A stretch of 53,417 bases of DNA from NCBI RefSeq assembly GCF_000472865.1, contig NZ_AXAP01000058.1, positions 1-53,417 of the forward strand. The letters run 5' to 3'. The stretch's first letter is position 1. Every line of letters begins with the position of its first letter. A model generated the notes under the pieces. The model was not told the DNA's origin, made no database searches, and saw only the letters and a program-made list of their open reading frames with translations. Of this stretch, positions 44,015-53,109 are shown piece by piece. The translations under genes were made by a program, and so were the position numbers. The DNA comes from Bradyrhizobium elkanii WSM2783. GTDB taxonomy: Bacteria > Pseudomonadota > Alphaproteobacteria > Rhizobiales > Xanthobacteraceae.

Positions 44015-45217
44015 ATGGAAAAGCAGAATGCCGCCCCTGGAGGGACCGGCCTTGTCCTGTTCGCGTTAGCCATGGGCGGCTTTGCGATCGGCACCACTGA
44101 ATTCGCAACCATGAGCCTGTTGCCCTATTTCGCGCCGGATCTGCGGATTGATGAGCCGACAGCCGGAAACGTCATCAGCATGTATGCGTTGGGCGTGGTG
44201 ATCGGTGCGCCCGTGCTTGCTGTACTGACGGCTCGCTTGGCGCGTCGCAACGTCCTTTTGTTGCTGATGGCCATGTTCGCTGTCGGCAACGCGCTGAGCG
44301 CGTTCGCGCCCAGCTATCACTGGATGCTGGCGTTCCGTTTCCTGAGCGGCGTCCCGCATGGGGCCTACTTTGGCACGGCGGCCATGGTGGCAGCCTCGCT
44401 GGTGCCATTCCACAAGCGGACACAGGCCGTCGGAAAGATGTTCCTTGGCCTGACGGTTGCGACCGTGATCGGTGTCCCGCTCGCGAACTGGCTGGGTCAG
44501 GCGGCCGGCTGGCGCTGGAGCTTTGGCGTCGTCGCTGCGCTCGCCATCGCGGCCCTTTCAATGGTTGCATGGTTCGCGCCCGTCGATCACCCGGCCCCGA
44601 AGGCAAGCGCGTTGCGTGAGCTTGACGCATTGAGGCGCGGCCAAGTCTGGCTCACGCTCGCAATCGGCGCCATCGGCTTTGGCGGCCTGTTTGCGGTTTA
44701 CACCTACACCGCGACGACGCTGATGGAAGTGACGCACGTTTCGCCCGCCCTCGTGCCGTTGGTGCTGTCAGCGTTCGGGCTCGTCCTGACCATCGGCAAT
44801 ATTGTGGTGCCACGGGTCGCCGACCGCGCAATCATGCCGACGGCGGGCGGCCTACTGATCTGGAGTTCCGCCGCGTTGGCTGTATTCCCCTGGGCAGCGT
44901 TGAACATCTGGACCATGACGATCGACGCATTTCTCATCGGTTTGGGCGGAGCGCTCGGAACTGTGCTGCAGACCCGGCTGATGGATGTGTCGGGCGAAGC
45001 CCAGGCCCTTCCGGCCGCCCTCAACCATTCGGCTTTCAACACCGCAAATGCGCTCGGCCCGTGGCTCGGCGGCCTCGCCATCTCTGCCGGCTACGGATGG
45101 ACATCGACCGGCTGGGTCGGCTGCGGGCTGGCTTTGGCGGGGTTTGCCATATGGCTGCTGGCGATCGCAGTCGAGGACAAAAGCGATCGAAGCGCGCCGC
45201 GATCCGCGGATGCTTAA
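44015..45217 (+). CDS. MFS exporter, AraJ/YdhP-like DHA1 type
   Basis: The 400-residue inner-membrane protein has twelve predicted helices. It carries the DHA1 opening FAIGTTEFATMSLLPYFAPD, motif A as ARLARRNVLLLLM and motif region RFLSGVPHGAYFGTAA. The family exports drugs, sugars or small metabolites; the substrate cannot be read from sequence. It is a single gene behind a long gap. Confidence 0.9.
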   Translation: MEKQNAAPGGTGLVLFALAMGGFAIGTTEFATMSLLPYFAPDLRIDEPTAGNVISMYALGVVIGAPVLAVLTARLARRNVLLLLMAMFAVGNALSAFAPSYHWMLAFRFLSGVPHGAYFGTAAMVAASLVPFHKRTQAVGKMFLGLTVATVIGVPLANWLGQAAGWRWSFGVVAALAIAALSMVAWFAPVDHPAPKASALRELDALRRGQVWLTLAIGAIGFGGLFAVYTYTATTLMEVTHVSPALVPLVLSAFGLVLTIGNIVVPRVADRAIMPTAGGLLIWSSAALAVFPWAALNIWTMTIDAFLIGLGGALGTVLQTRLMDVSGEAQALPAALNHSAFNTANALGPWLGGLAISAGYGWTSTGWVGCGLALAGFAIWLLAIAVEDKSDRSAPRSADA

Positions 45218-45312
45218 GATTCGTGCGCTTGACCGGCCATCGCATCGACCCAGTAGCGCGTTTTCACCTCGGCAACGGCGCGGCTCGAGCTGATCACTGA
45301 CTCGGCAACACC

Positions 45313-45462
45313 AAGCTCCGTGCGATCCCGAAATCCTTCTGCATCATGGTCAACTATCCTCCCGACCACTAAAGCATCGAGAACAACCGCGAGGCGTTCG
45401 TGCGCGGCATCTTCGCCGCGCATTGGCCCGGCATCGACGCGTTGATGCAGGGACCTGCTTGA
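45313..45462 (+). pseudogene. Decayed gene remnant with internal stop
   Basis: One frame reads KLRAIPKSFCIMVNYPPDH, stop (taa at 45370), SIENNREAFVRGIFAAHWPG and IDALMQGPA to a tga at 45460. Both sides look like coding sequence with a natural C-terminal end, and no start lies upstream, so this is probably a broken gene tail. Its family was not recognised. It lies in the 309-base gap before the hydrolase gene. Confidence 0.5.
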
Positions 45463-45526
45463 GACCGCGCGGCCATTCCGCGCCATCAAGACGATCCCTC
45501 TCGTGATCAAAGGAAGCGACATCACG

Positions 45527-46303
45527 ATGATGAACAGACGAGCTTTTTCGACTGCTCTGCTTGCCGGCGCAGCCGCCTCGCTGATCTCCACACGCGGCAT
45601 GGCCGCAAACGCAACCCCGCCGAAGGCGCGCAACGTCGTGCTGGTGCATGGGCTGTTCGCCGACGGCTCGTGCTGGTCCGAGGTGATCGCGCGATTGCAG
45701 ACGGCCGGCCTCAACGCGACCTCCGTGCAGAATCCGCTGACCACGCTGCCCGAAGCGGTCGCATCAGCCGAGCGCGTGCTCGCTCGGCAGGACGGCCCGA
45801 CGGTTCTGGTCGGCCATTCCTTCTCCGGCATGATCGTCACCGAGGCCGGTGTGCATCCGAACGTCTCTGCGCTCGTCTATGTGGCGGCGCGCGCGCCGGA
45901 TGCCGGCGAGGACTACACTGCGCTCGCCAAGACCTATCCGACCCCGCCGGCGACGGCCGGCATCGTGTTCGACGGCGATGAAGGACGGCTTTCCGAGGAG
46001 GCTTTCCTGCGCGACTTCGCGGGCGACCTGCCGGAGGCGAAGGCCAAGGTGCTCTATGCGGTCCAGCAGCCGTTCCACAAGGCGTTGCTCTCCGGCAAGA
46101 CCACGAACGCGGCCTGGCGATCAAAGCCGAGCTACTACGCCGTCTCGACCGAGGACCGCACGATCAATCCGGACCTCGAACGATTCATGGCCAAGCGCAT
46201 GGGAGCCAAGACCATCGAGGTCAAGGCGAGTCACCTGTCGCTGATCTCTCAACCTGATGAAATCACGCAACTGATCCTGGAGGCTGCCGGCCAACGCGGA
46301 TGA
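45527..46303 (+). CDS. Exported alpha/beta hydrolase
   Basis: The 258-residue protein has an N-terminal signal of possible Tat type (NRRAFSTALLAGAAASLI). The alpha/beta hydrolase fold shows the oxyanion strand VVLVHGLFADGSCW, nucleophile elbow GHSFSG with Ser98 and a late His in KASHLSLISQPD. It resembles the EstC/salicylate-esterase-like periplasmic hydrolases. It probably cleaves small esters; the substrate is unknown. ATG 45527 or 45530 (MMNRR) is preferred over the GTG at 45503. Confidence 0.85.
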   Translation: MMNRRAFSTALLAGAAASLISTRGMAANATPPKARNVVLVHGLFADGSCWSEVIARLQTAGLNATSVQNPLTTLPEAVASAERVLARQDGPTVLVGHSFSGMIVTEAGVHPNVSALVYVAARAPDAGEDYTALAKTYPTPPATAGIVFDGDEGRLSEEAFLRDFAGDLPEAKAKVLYAVQQPFHKALLSGKTTNAAWRSKPSYYAVSTEDRTINPDLERFMAKRMGAKTIEVKASHLSLISQPDEITQLILEAAGQRG

Positions 46304-46421
46304 GGTGAACATAGTTGGGACCGCCGTGCTCTCGACATGATCGAGACCGGGAAGAGACGAGCGGCGGCGCTGGCGCGCTCGTAAGCTGCGGGGCATGCAC
46401 AACAGGAAGGAGTAAAGACCG

Positions 46422-46847
46422 ATGAAACGTTTCGGATCCGCCGCCTGGAATGGCAGCCTGCGCGAAGGCAAGGGTTCAGTCTCGACCGAGAGCCACGCGC
46501 TGGACAATCATCCCTACACCTTCTTCAGCCGCTACGGCGAGAAGCCGGGCACCAATCCGGAGGAGCTGTTAGGTGCAGCGCATGCCGCGTGCTTCACCAT
46601 GTCATTCGTCAGACAGCTCGGTCAGGCGAATTTCGTGCCGGAGCAGGTCGACAGCAAATCAGAAATCACCATCGAGAAGGACGGCGACGGCTTTTCGATC
46701 ACCTCGGCGCATCTCACCACCACGGCGAAGATACCGGGCGTCGACCACGACACGTTCCAGTCGATCGCCGCAAGCGCAAAAGCCGGCTGCCCCGTCTCCA
46801 AGCTGATGAAGGTCGAGATTTATTTTAGTGCCACACTCGTTTCGTGA
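46422..46847 (+). CDS. OsmC-family peroxiredoxin
   Basis: The 141-residue protein is of the OsmC/Ohr type: TFFSRYGEKPGTNPEELLGA, peroxidatic Cys57 in AACFTMS and resolving Cys123 in AGCPVSK. It should reduce organic or inorganic peroxides in the cytosol. The ATG follows aggaaggag. It lies 118 bases after the hydrolase gene and may share its transcript. Confidence 0.93.
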   Translation: MKRFGSAAWNGSLREGKGSVSTESHALDNHPYTFFSRYGEKPGTNPEELLGAAHAACFTMSFVRQLGQANFVPEQVDSKSEITIEKDGDGFSITSAHLTTTAKIPGVDHDTFQSIAASAKAGCPVSKLMKVEIYFSATLVS

Positions 46848-47612
46848 GGCTGCATGATCGCACAACACCTCGTACCGACAGCGGTCATGCAGGGAATCGA
46901 GTGCTTGCGGTTTTGTATCGAATAACGGCGAAGCGTCCCATGCGCCCGGGCGGCAAGACGCAGCGCTTCACGACCAAGGGCGTGCGGTTGATGAAGTAGC
47001 GGGCAGGAGCCGGATGAGACCCGGTTCAGCCTGCCGCTTTCATGCCCCAAAACAAAAAAGTCGAAAACAACCCCATGCACAGTAGCCGGTGCGTGGCGGC
47101 GCGACGCGGATTGCGCCTATCGTTGCCAAGCACCGAACAGAGCGTGCTACGCCTACGTCATCCATGGTCCGGCGCCGACAACGTGCGTCCCGGCACCGAA
47201 ATGGCGCGCCACGGCCGATGAAGATGGGCACTACTGCTTCGCTATACCCCTATGATGCAGCGGCCGCCAACGCGATCCGGCCGGATAACCAGCGACGGAC
47301 TACGATCTTGCGCTACGCCTCATGAGCGGCTGTCTTCCCGATTCCGCTGGTGGTCCGGTTACCCCTCGATAGCGGCCCTTTCGATCAATCGCAGGATCGA
47401 CGTGATGGGCCACAAGCCGACCTCGCATTCGTATCCCGACCTAGTGTGGTGCGATCGAACTGGCCTCCAACAAAAACCTTTTTGTCAAGCGATCGTGAAA
47501 GCGAAATTCCACTGGATGCGCTGGCTGCGGCCGGGTGGAAATCTGAATGTCCGCACCTGCTTCCGGTCTCGCCCTTGGCGTCGGGGCGCAGGATGACAAA
47601 GGAGTAACGGTG
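46848..47612. other. 765-base gap with no recognised gene
   Basis: The only coding-like piece is a short tail around 46937-46999 reading MRPGGKTQRFTTKGVRLMK and a stop, which may be the end of a lost gene. The remainder, to the ribosome site of the next gene, has lower coding potential and no clear hairpin or promoter. Confidence 0.5.
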
Positions 47613-48344
47613 ATGGGTTACAGGATCTTCCTTGCAGGTGCGTCCGGGGCCATCGGCAGACGCCTGACGCCGCTCCTACACGGCGCTGGCCATTACGTCT
47701 GTGGCAGCACCAGGTCGCAAGCGAATGCCGACGTGCTGCGCTCGCTCGGGGCGGACCCGGTCGTGGTCGACGTCTTCGACGCGCCGGCGTTGTTGCGCGC
47801 CGTCGCATCGGCACGACCGGATGTCGTGATACATCAGCTCACCGACCTCCCGAAAGATCTTAACCCACGTGAGATGGGAGCAGCGATCGTTCGCACCGCT
47901 CGCATCCGTAGCGAAGGAACGCGGAACCTTGTCGGGGCCGCAATTGCCGCGGGTGCGCACCGGTTGGTGGCGCAAAGCAACGCGTGGGCCTACGCACCGG
48001 GGGCCGAGCCGCACGCGGAGACGGACCCGCTGGATACCGGGGCCGAGGGAGAGAGCGGTATTAACGTGCAGGGACTGATTGCGCTCGAAGATCTCACTTT
48101 GAAATCGCCGCCGCTCGAGGGCGTCGTCCTCCGCTACGGCCAGCTTTATGGCCCCGGAACTGCTTCGGACGAGCCGTCAAATTCTGCGCCCATTCATGTG
48201 GATGCGGCTGCCTATGCCGCTCTGCTGGCCATCGATCACGGCGGCCCGGGCATCTATAACATCGCACAGTCCAACAGAAGCGTGGCGACAGAAAAGGCAC
48301 GCGCAGAGCTGGGTTGGACTCCCGATTTTCGTCTTCCGGTCTGA
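47613..48344 (+). CDS. NAD-dependent epimerase/dehydratase-like protein
   Basis: The 243-residue protein has the extended-SDR nucleotide motif GASGAIGRRL. It is shorter than typical family members (about 300) and lacks a recognisable Tyr-xxx-Lys active site (the expected stretch reads GINVQGLIALE), so it may be a sensor or binding protein and not an enzyme. ATG 47613 is eight bases after aaaggag. It ends in WTPDFRLPV, close to the usual family end. Confidence 0.75.
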   Translation: MGYRIFLAGASGAIGRRLTPLLHGAGHYVCGSTRSQANADVLRSLGADPVVVDVFDAPALLRAVASARPDVVIHQLTDLPKDLNPREMGAAIVRTARIRSEGTRNLVGAAIAAGAHRLVAQSNAWAYAPGAEPHAETDPLDTGAEGESGINVQGLIALEDLTLKSPPLEGVVLRYGQLYGPGTASDEPSNSAPIHVDAAAYAALLAIDHGGPGIYNIAQSNRSVATEKARAELGWTPDFRLPV

Positions 48345-48770
48345 CGATTTCGCGCAGCGGTTCAGCGCGCGAGCCCGTGCAACGCCTCGGCACCCGCGAC
48401 GTTGTGGCGCCTCGCTTAAGCAACATGCTTTCCCGATTGCATCAAGCGGAGAGCGGCTAGTCGTTCCGCCAGACTGATTGGTGAATAGGAACGATCAGGC
48501 ATCATCGAGAGCGTAAGGGGTTATTGCCCATCAGCCGTTCAGATCAAACGTCTGTTCCGGGTCAAGGGCGGGCGATCGAAGGCCCCACAAGCTCGATCGG
48601 TCTACCCCAGTGAGCTGACGTGGCAATCTTCAATCCGGGTTTCGGCCATGGGCCAGGAACGGACGTGTCGGCGACCGAACTGAGCGCCGGGAGTCCGCCA
48701 TTCAATACGAGCACAATGGATTTGCAGCCCGGACCTCCAAAGAACACACCCTCGCGCAATTGCGCCCGCA
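48345..48770. other. 425-base gap with no recognised gene
   Basis: The gap lies between the convergent epimerase-like gene and the nitrilase gene. Short frames on both strands look random. I see no terminator with a T-tract and no repeat. Confidence 0.5.
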
Positions 48771-49763
48771 CTAAGCTGCCTCGACCTTATCTTCATCAAT
48801 TGGCTCAACGACGATCGGCAAAGGATGCGTACCGCGTTCATGGATGTGCGCCGCCGCTGTGCGGTCTATGGCCAGGCTGAGAACTTCAGGTCGACTGTAG
48901 TGGCCGCGCGAGTCCATGAGCTGCTTGCGCCGATCGATCAACGCGAAATCGAGATCGGCAATCACCTGACCTTCACCGGAACGGAGGGCTTCGCCGATCA
49001 ATTCACCTTCGGGCGAAATGATTGCTGTGAAGCAGCCGCCGGAGATTGGTCCCATGCTGCACCCGGTGTCCTTCATGATCTGCGCTTGCTGTTCGCTATC
49101 CAACCACGCTGTTGCGTTGACGACGAAACAGCCGGCTTCAAGGGCGTGTTGACGGATATTGACTTGTGTCTGCTCGGCAAATCGGTCACCTGCGAATGAA
49201 CCCGGATACATCGCCGAATGGATCTGCTCGCCGTCCGCCATCAAAGCGTAGCGCGCCAGCGGATTGTAATGCTCCCAGCATGCCAACTGGCCGATACGAC
49301 CGACGGCGCTGTCCACCGCGCGCAACCCGGAGCCGTCGCCCTGGCCCCAAATCATGCGCTCATGGAAAGTGGGACTGATCTTGCGACGGCGCTGGATTAG
49401 GTCGCCGTCTGCGTCGAACAACAATTGCGTGTTGTAGAGCGTGCCGCCGTCCCGCTCATTGACGCCTATCGACACGACCATCCTGGCCCGCCTCGCAGCC
49501 TCGGCGATAGCCTTTGTAGTGGCCGAGGGTACCGTTACCGCCTGATCGAGCAGCCTGAGGTGCTCCTTGCCGGTTCTGATTTCGAAAGGGGTCTGCACGA
49601 ATGAGAAATAGGGATAATACGGCACCACCGTTTCGGGGAACGTGGCGAACTGAGCCCCCAGCTTGGCGAGTTCCCCGATCTTCTGAATTACTTTTTGCAC
49701 CGTTCCTTCCCGGCTGTAGAGCACGGGGCTGATCTGTACGGCAGCGGCTTTGACGATAGTCAT
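48771..49763 (-). CDS. Nitrilase (C-N hydrolase family)
   Basis: The 330-residue protein has the complete Glu-Lys-Cys triad: Glu44 in TFPETVVPYYPYFSF, Lys128 in RRRKISPTFHERMIWG and Cys162 in GQLACWEHYNPLARYAL. These contexts are those of true nitrilases, which turn organic nitriles into acid plus ammonia; omega-amidases and carbamoylases have different contexts. ATG 49763 (ggag six bases before) is preferred over the GTG at 49775. The azoreductase gene lies 42 bases upstream on the same strand, so the two may form an operon controlled by the divergent MocR-type regulator. Confidence 0.92.
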   Translation of the reverse strand: MTIVKAAAVQISPVLYSREGTVQKVIQKIGELAKLGAQFATFPETVVPYYPYFSFVQTPFEIRTGKEHLRLLDQAVTVPSATTKAIAEAARRARMVVSIGVNERDGGTLYNTQLLFDADGDLIQRRRKISPTFHERMIWGQGDGSGLRAVDSAVGRIGQLACWEHYNPLARYALMADGEQIHSAMYPGSFAGDRFAEQTQVNIRQHALEAGCFVVNATAWLDSEQQAQIMKDTGCSMGPISGGCFTAIISPEGELIGEALRSGEGQVIADLDFALIDRRKQLMDSRGHYSRPEVLSLAIDRTAAAHIHERGTHPLPIVVEPIDEDKVEAA

Positions 49764-49805
49764 GCTGTTCTCCACGAATGCAAATTGAATCGATGCGACC
49801 GCTGC

Positions 49806-50459
49806 TCATACCACTTGCTGAAACGACGCCTTTGAATTACGCGCAAAACGGAGAAAGAGCCCCTGCATCGCTTGATCGGCTCTGGTGCGGGCTTTGGCGA
49901 ACGCATCGGGACCAAGGGCCGAGCCTTCAACGGAGAAGAACGTCAGGTCATGCAGGCCGATGGTGCTCAGGATAGCTTTCAGATACGGCGTGAGAAAATC
50001 CGGCTGATGCGTGCGCTCGCCAGAAAATCTTCCGCCCGAGGACACCGCGACAAAGACTGGACGGTCGCGCAGTGCGCCCAGTTTTCCTTCGGAAGTCACG
50101 TTGAAAGTTCGACGGACTCGAACGACGTGATCGATCCACGCCTTCAGAGCGACGGGCACCGTAAAGTTATGCATTGGAGTTGCGATGACCACGAAATCGG
50201 CGCTCTCCAGCTCCTGAATCAGTTCTTCTGACCGGGACATGGAGCCCTCGGCAAACAGTTCCGCGGACGATCGCTCGGTGCTCCCAAGAGCAGTCGCGTA
50301 GCTTTCATCGAGATCGGCGATGGCGCGGCCGATCGGTCGAATGATGACGGTTGCCGTGGGCTCGCTATCCAGCAAATAGTCGATGATTTTTTGAGATAAT
50401 CTGTAGCTCTCCGATGCCTGTCCGCGGGGGCTGCAAATCAAATGCAGTATTTTCATCAT
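49806..50459 (-). CDS. azoR: FMN-dependent NADH-azoreductase
   Basis: The 217-residue flavodoxin-like enzyme has the FMN-phosphate loop CSPRGQASESYRLS, the flavin-side motif ATPMHNFTVPVALKAWIDHV and VSSGGRFSGERTHQPDFLTP. AzoR proteins reduce azo compounds and quinones by two electrons using NADH. Start ATG at 50459 or 50456. It is divergent from a MocR-type regulator gene 200 bases away, a common arrangement for regulated genes. Confidence 0.92.
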   Translation of the reverse strand: MMKILHLICSPRGQASESYRLSQKIIDYLLDSEPTATVIIRPIGRAIADLDESYATALGSTERSSAELFAEGSMSRSEELIQELESADFVVIATPMHNFTVPVALKAWIDHVVRVRRTFNVTSEGKLGALRDRPVFVAVSSGGRFSGERTHQPDFLTPYLKAILSTIGLHDLTFFSVEGSALGPDAFAKARTRADQAMQGLFLRFARNSKASFQQVV

Positions 50460-50603
50460 CTGCTTTCCAATCGCTGCGGTCTAACTCTGTTCATCAACGA
50501 TAAGCAATTGCAGCCTGCATCCAAGGGCCATAAATGAGCTTTGCGAGTGGTCCATGATTGCCCGTGCGATAGTCTCGGCGTTGCAGCCCGCGAGAGGTGG
50601 AGA

Positions 50604-50657
50604 CCGATCCGAGCCGTTGTGGCATAGTAGGTTTCGTTCCTCCACAGGTCGGATCGG
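50604..50657. promoter_or_regulatory. 9-base inverted repeat before the MocR-type gene
   Basis: ccgatccga (50604-50612) and tcggatcgg (50649-50657) are perfect complements 36 bases apart, the second copy ending three bases before the ATG at 50661. It could be a pair of operator half-sites for autoregulation or a leader stem that hides the start. Confidence 0.4.
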
Positions 50658-50660
50658 GCC

Positions 50661-52082
50661 ATGCCTGCCGTGAAACCTGAAAAAATCTCCCCGCTTGATC
50701 CAACGGCGGCCGCACCGTTCTACCGGCAAATTTACGATCGGTTTCGCGACGCTATCGCTACTGGAATGCTGAAGCCTGGTGACCGCATTCCCTCGGCGCG
50801 GTCGCTGACCAAGGAATTGGGGCTGGCCAGAGGTACCATTGAAACTGCTTATTCCTTGCTGGCCGCGGAGGGGTATATCGAGGCACGGGGGCAAGCGGGG
50901 ACCGTTGTCAGCCCGGAGCTCAAGCCGCGAACGGCCATTACTGGCCCGGTGCCGCTGCCGAATCCCAACGTCGACACTGTCAGTTTTCGCCCGGATTCCA
51001 TCCTGCCGTTCCAGATGGGCTTGCCGGCCTTGGATGCGTTCCCCCGCAAGATCTGGGCGCGCCTTGGCGCGCGCAGTGTGCGAGCCATGCAGCCTTCTGA
51101 TATGATCCATCCTCCTATGTACGGCTTGCCGCTGCTGCGTGCGGAAATCGCCAGATACCTCCAGGTTTCGCGGGGACTCAGCTGCTCGCCCTCACAGGTG
51201 TTCGTTACCTCGGGATATCGTCAAACTGTTGAACTGATTGGTCATGCCCTATTGAAAGCGGGTAATCGCGTCTGGCTCGAAGACCCCGGATACCCGCCCA
51301 CACGGGAAATATTTAACCGTATGCACATTGAAGGCGTCTCGGTGCCGGTCGACGGGGAGGGCATGGTTGTTTCCGATGCCGTCAAGCTGGCGCCCCGGGC
51401 GCACGCGGCGGTGGTCACACCTGCACATCAGAGCCCGCTCGGCATGTCCTTGTCGTTACCCCGGCGCCTCGCGTTGTTGGACTGGTCCGCGCGAAACAAG
51501 GCATGGATCATCGAAGACGATTACGACGGCGAATACCGCTATGTCAGCCGCCCGCTCCCTGCGTTGAAGAGCCTCGATCGTGATGGGCGGGTGCTCTATG
51601 CTGGCACATTCAGCAAGGTGCTATTTCCAGGCATCCGCCTCGCCTATCTCGTGGTGCCGGAAGGGCAGGTCGAGCAGTTTGAGCAGGTCACTGAAAGCCT
51701 TTCGGCGGGCTGTCCCGGGCTGACGCAAACCATCGTCACTGCATTCATCGGTGAGGGACATTTTGCACGCCATATCCAGCGGATGCGAAAACTCTATGCG
51801 GAGCGTCGGGAAGCGACTGCGGCAGGCCTGGAAAGCGTGCTGGGAAAATATGTGCGCATAGATTTGCAGCCCGGGGGCATGCACCTGATCTTGCGTCTGC
51901 GAGGCAACCGTTCAGACCGCCGGCTCGTTGCAAGCATGCGGGAACAGAATCTGTACGCGGAGGCGCTCACGGACTGGACGACGCGTAACGACGGAGTTTC
52001 GGCCCTTCTTCTGAATTTTACGAATATTGACTCTCGGCGCACGGCCGAAAATTTCGGACGGCGCATCTTAAAACTGATGTGA
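50661..52082 (+). CDS. MocR/PdxR-type transcriptional regulator
   Basis: The 473-residue protein joins a GntR winged-helix domain (about 15-80; FYRQIYDRFRDAIATGMLKP, GDRIPSARSLTKELGLARGT) to a class I aminotransferase-like domain (about 120-470) with IIEDDYDGEYRY and the PLP lysine Lys319 in FSKVLFPGIRLAY. Such regulators sense an amino compound or PLP state and control adjacent genes. Candidate targets are the divergent azoR-nitrilase pair and the downstream AhpD-like and SMR genes. Codon use and base composition look less GC-rich than in the first 40 kb. Confidence 0.93.
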   Translation: MPAVKPEKISPLDPTAAAPFYRQIYDRFRDAIATGMLKPGDRIPSARSLTKELGLARGTIETAYSLLAAEGYIEARGQAGTVVSPELKPRTAITGPVPLPNPNVDTVSFRPDSILPFQMGLPALDAFPRKIWARLGARSVRAMQPSDMIHPPMYGLPLLRAEIARYLQVSRGLSCSPSQVFVTSGYRQTVELIGHALLKAGNRVWLEDPGYPPTREIFNRMHIEGVSVPVDGEGMVVSDAVKLAPRAHAAVVTPAHQSPLGMSLSLPRRLALLDWSARNKAWIIEDDYDGEYRYVSRPLPALKSLDRDGRVLYAGTFSKVLFPGIRLAYLVVPEGQVEQFEQVTESLSAGCPGLTQTIVTAFIGEGHFARHIQRMRKLYAERREATAAGLESVLGKYVRIDLQPGGMHLILRLRGNRSDRRLVASMREQNLYAEALTDWTTRNDGVSALLLNFTNIDSRRTAENFGRRILKLM

Positions 52083-52209
52083 CGGCAGTTTGGGCCCGAT
52101 CTTCTGGAGCCTGGAATCATGGCCCAGCTACAAAGGCCAATCTTGGACCTTCTTGAATAGGCCAAGATACGAGACGATGGAATCCTTCAACCAGATGAGG
52201 ATTTCAATC

Positions 52210-52665
52210 ATGAACAAGCGCATCGATTACGCCAAGGCTTCACCGGAAGGCTTCAAGGCTTTCGGAGGTGTCTACGTTTATCTTCAAAAAAGCGGCCTTC
52301 CAAAGCAACTGGTCAATCTCGTGTACCTGCGGGTGTCGGAGATCAACGGCTGTGCCTACTGTATCGATATGCACTCCCGCGATCTGCTCAAGTGTGGCGT
52401 CGCCGCAGACAAGCTCGTGCTGGTGCCTGTATGGCGCGACGCAGGGGATGTCTTTAGTGAGCGCGAACGCGCTGCGCTGGCTTGGACCGAAGCTGTGACG
52501 CGGGTCGCCGAAACCGGCGTTCCCGATGCCGACTATGAGGCCGCCGCTCGCGAATTCAGCGACAAGGAACTCGCTGACCTCACCTATGCGATCGGCTTGA
52601 TGAGCGCGTTCAATCGATTGGGAATTTCGTTCCGCTCGATCCCTGCCGCCGCCAGTAAGGCTTGA
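52210..52665 (+). CDS. AhpD-like/carboxymuconolactone decarboxylase-family protein
   Basis: The 151-residue protein has the AhpD core motif INGCAYCIDMHSRD with Cys48, Cys51 and His55, the redox-active set of alkylhydroperoxidases. Length and the single motif fit the AhpD-like branch and not the decarboxylases that lack the Cys pair. The likely role is thiol-based peroxide or electrophile defence. ATG 52210 follows gagga by eight bases. It is 127 bases after the regulator gene, on the same strand. Confidence 0.9.
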   Translation: MNKRIDYAKASPEGFKAFGGVYVYLQKSGLPKQLVNLVYLRVSEINGCAYCIDMHSRDLLKCGVAADKLVLVPVWRDAGDVFSERERAALAWTEAVTRVAETGVPDADYEAAAREFSDKELADLTYAIGLMSAFNRLGISFRSIPAAASKA

Positions 52666-52773
52666 GGCGCCATCAGCAACGCGTCGCGCACGGAGATTCG
52701 TCCATGCGCATCCGGGCCCCTCACGAGCGCCGCCAGGCCGTAACCCCGGCGACTAGCGAATGGATTGACCCAC

Positions 52774-53094
52774 ATGGCATGGATGATATTGGTCTCCGCC
52801 GGCCTTCTCGAGATCGGATTCGCCTTCGGTATGAAGTGGTCCGCAGGATTCACGTTGCTGATACCCGCGGTGTTTACGGCTGCCACCGGTTTATCGAGTG
52901 TCTTTCTTCTCTCGCAGGCGCTCCGCACACTTCCCGTAGGAACGGGGTACGCCGTCTGGACCGGTATCGGCGCCGCCGGTACCGCGGTTCTGGGTATCGC
53001 AGTGCTGGGCGACTCTGCGTCGCCGGCGCGGATGCTTTGCATTGCTTTGATTGTGGCAGGCGTGATCGGATTGAAACTTGTTTCCGCAAACTAA
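52774..53094 (+). CDS. sugE: SMR-family exporter, SugE/Gdx type
   Basis: The 106-residue four-helix membrane protein has the key Glu13 (LLEIGFAFGMK) and the Gdx-type motif PVGTGYAVWTGIGAAGTAVL, typical of guanidinium/quaternary-ammonium exporters that work as dual-topology dimers. I looked for a guanidine riboswitch in the 108 bases upstream and did not find one. ATG 52774 is taken as start; an earlier TTG adds three residues. Confidence 0.9.
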   Translation: MAWMILVSAGLLEIGFAFGMKWSAGFTLLIPAVFTAATGLSSVFLLSQALRTLPVGTGYAVWTGIGAAGTAVLGIAVLGDSASPARMLCIALIVAGVIGLKLVSAN

Positions 53095-53109
53095 GGATGC
53101 CGCTGGAGG

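Noticed and set aside
52666..52773. Guanidine riboswitch upstream of the SMR exporter
   Set aside because: I looked for paired hairpins with ACGR loops; acgg and acga occur but without stems around them.
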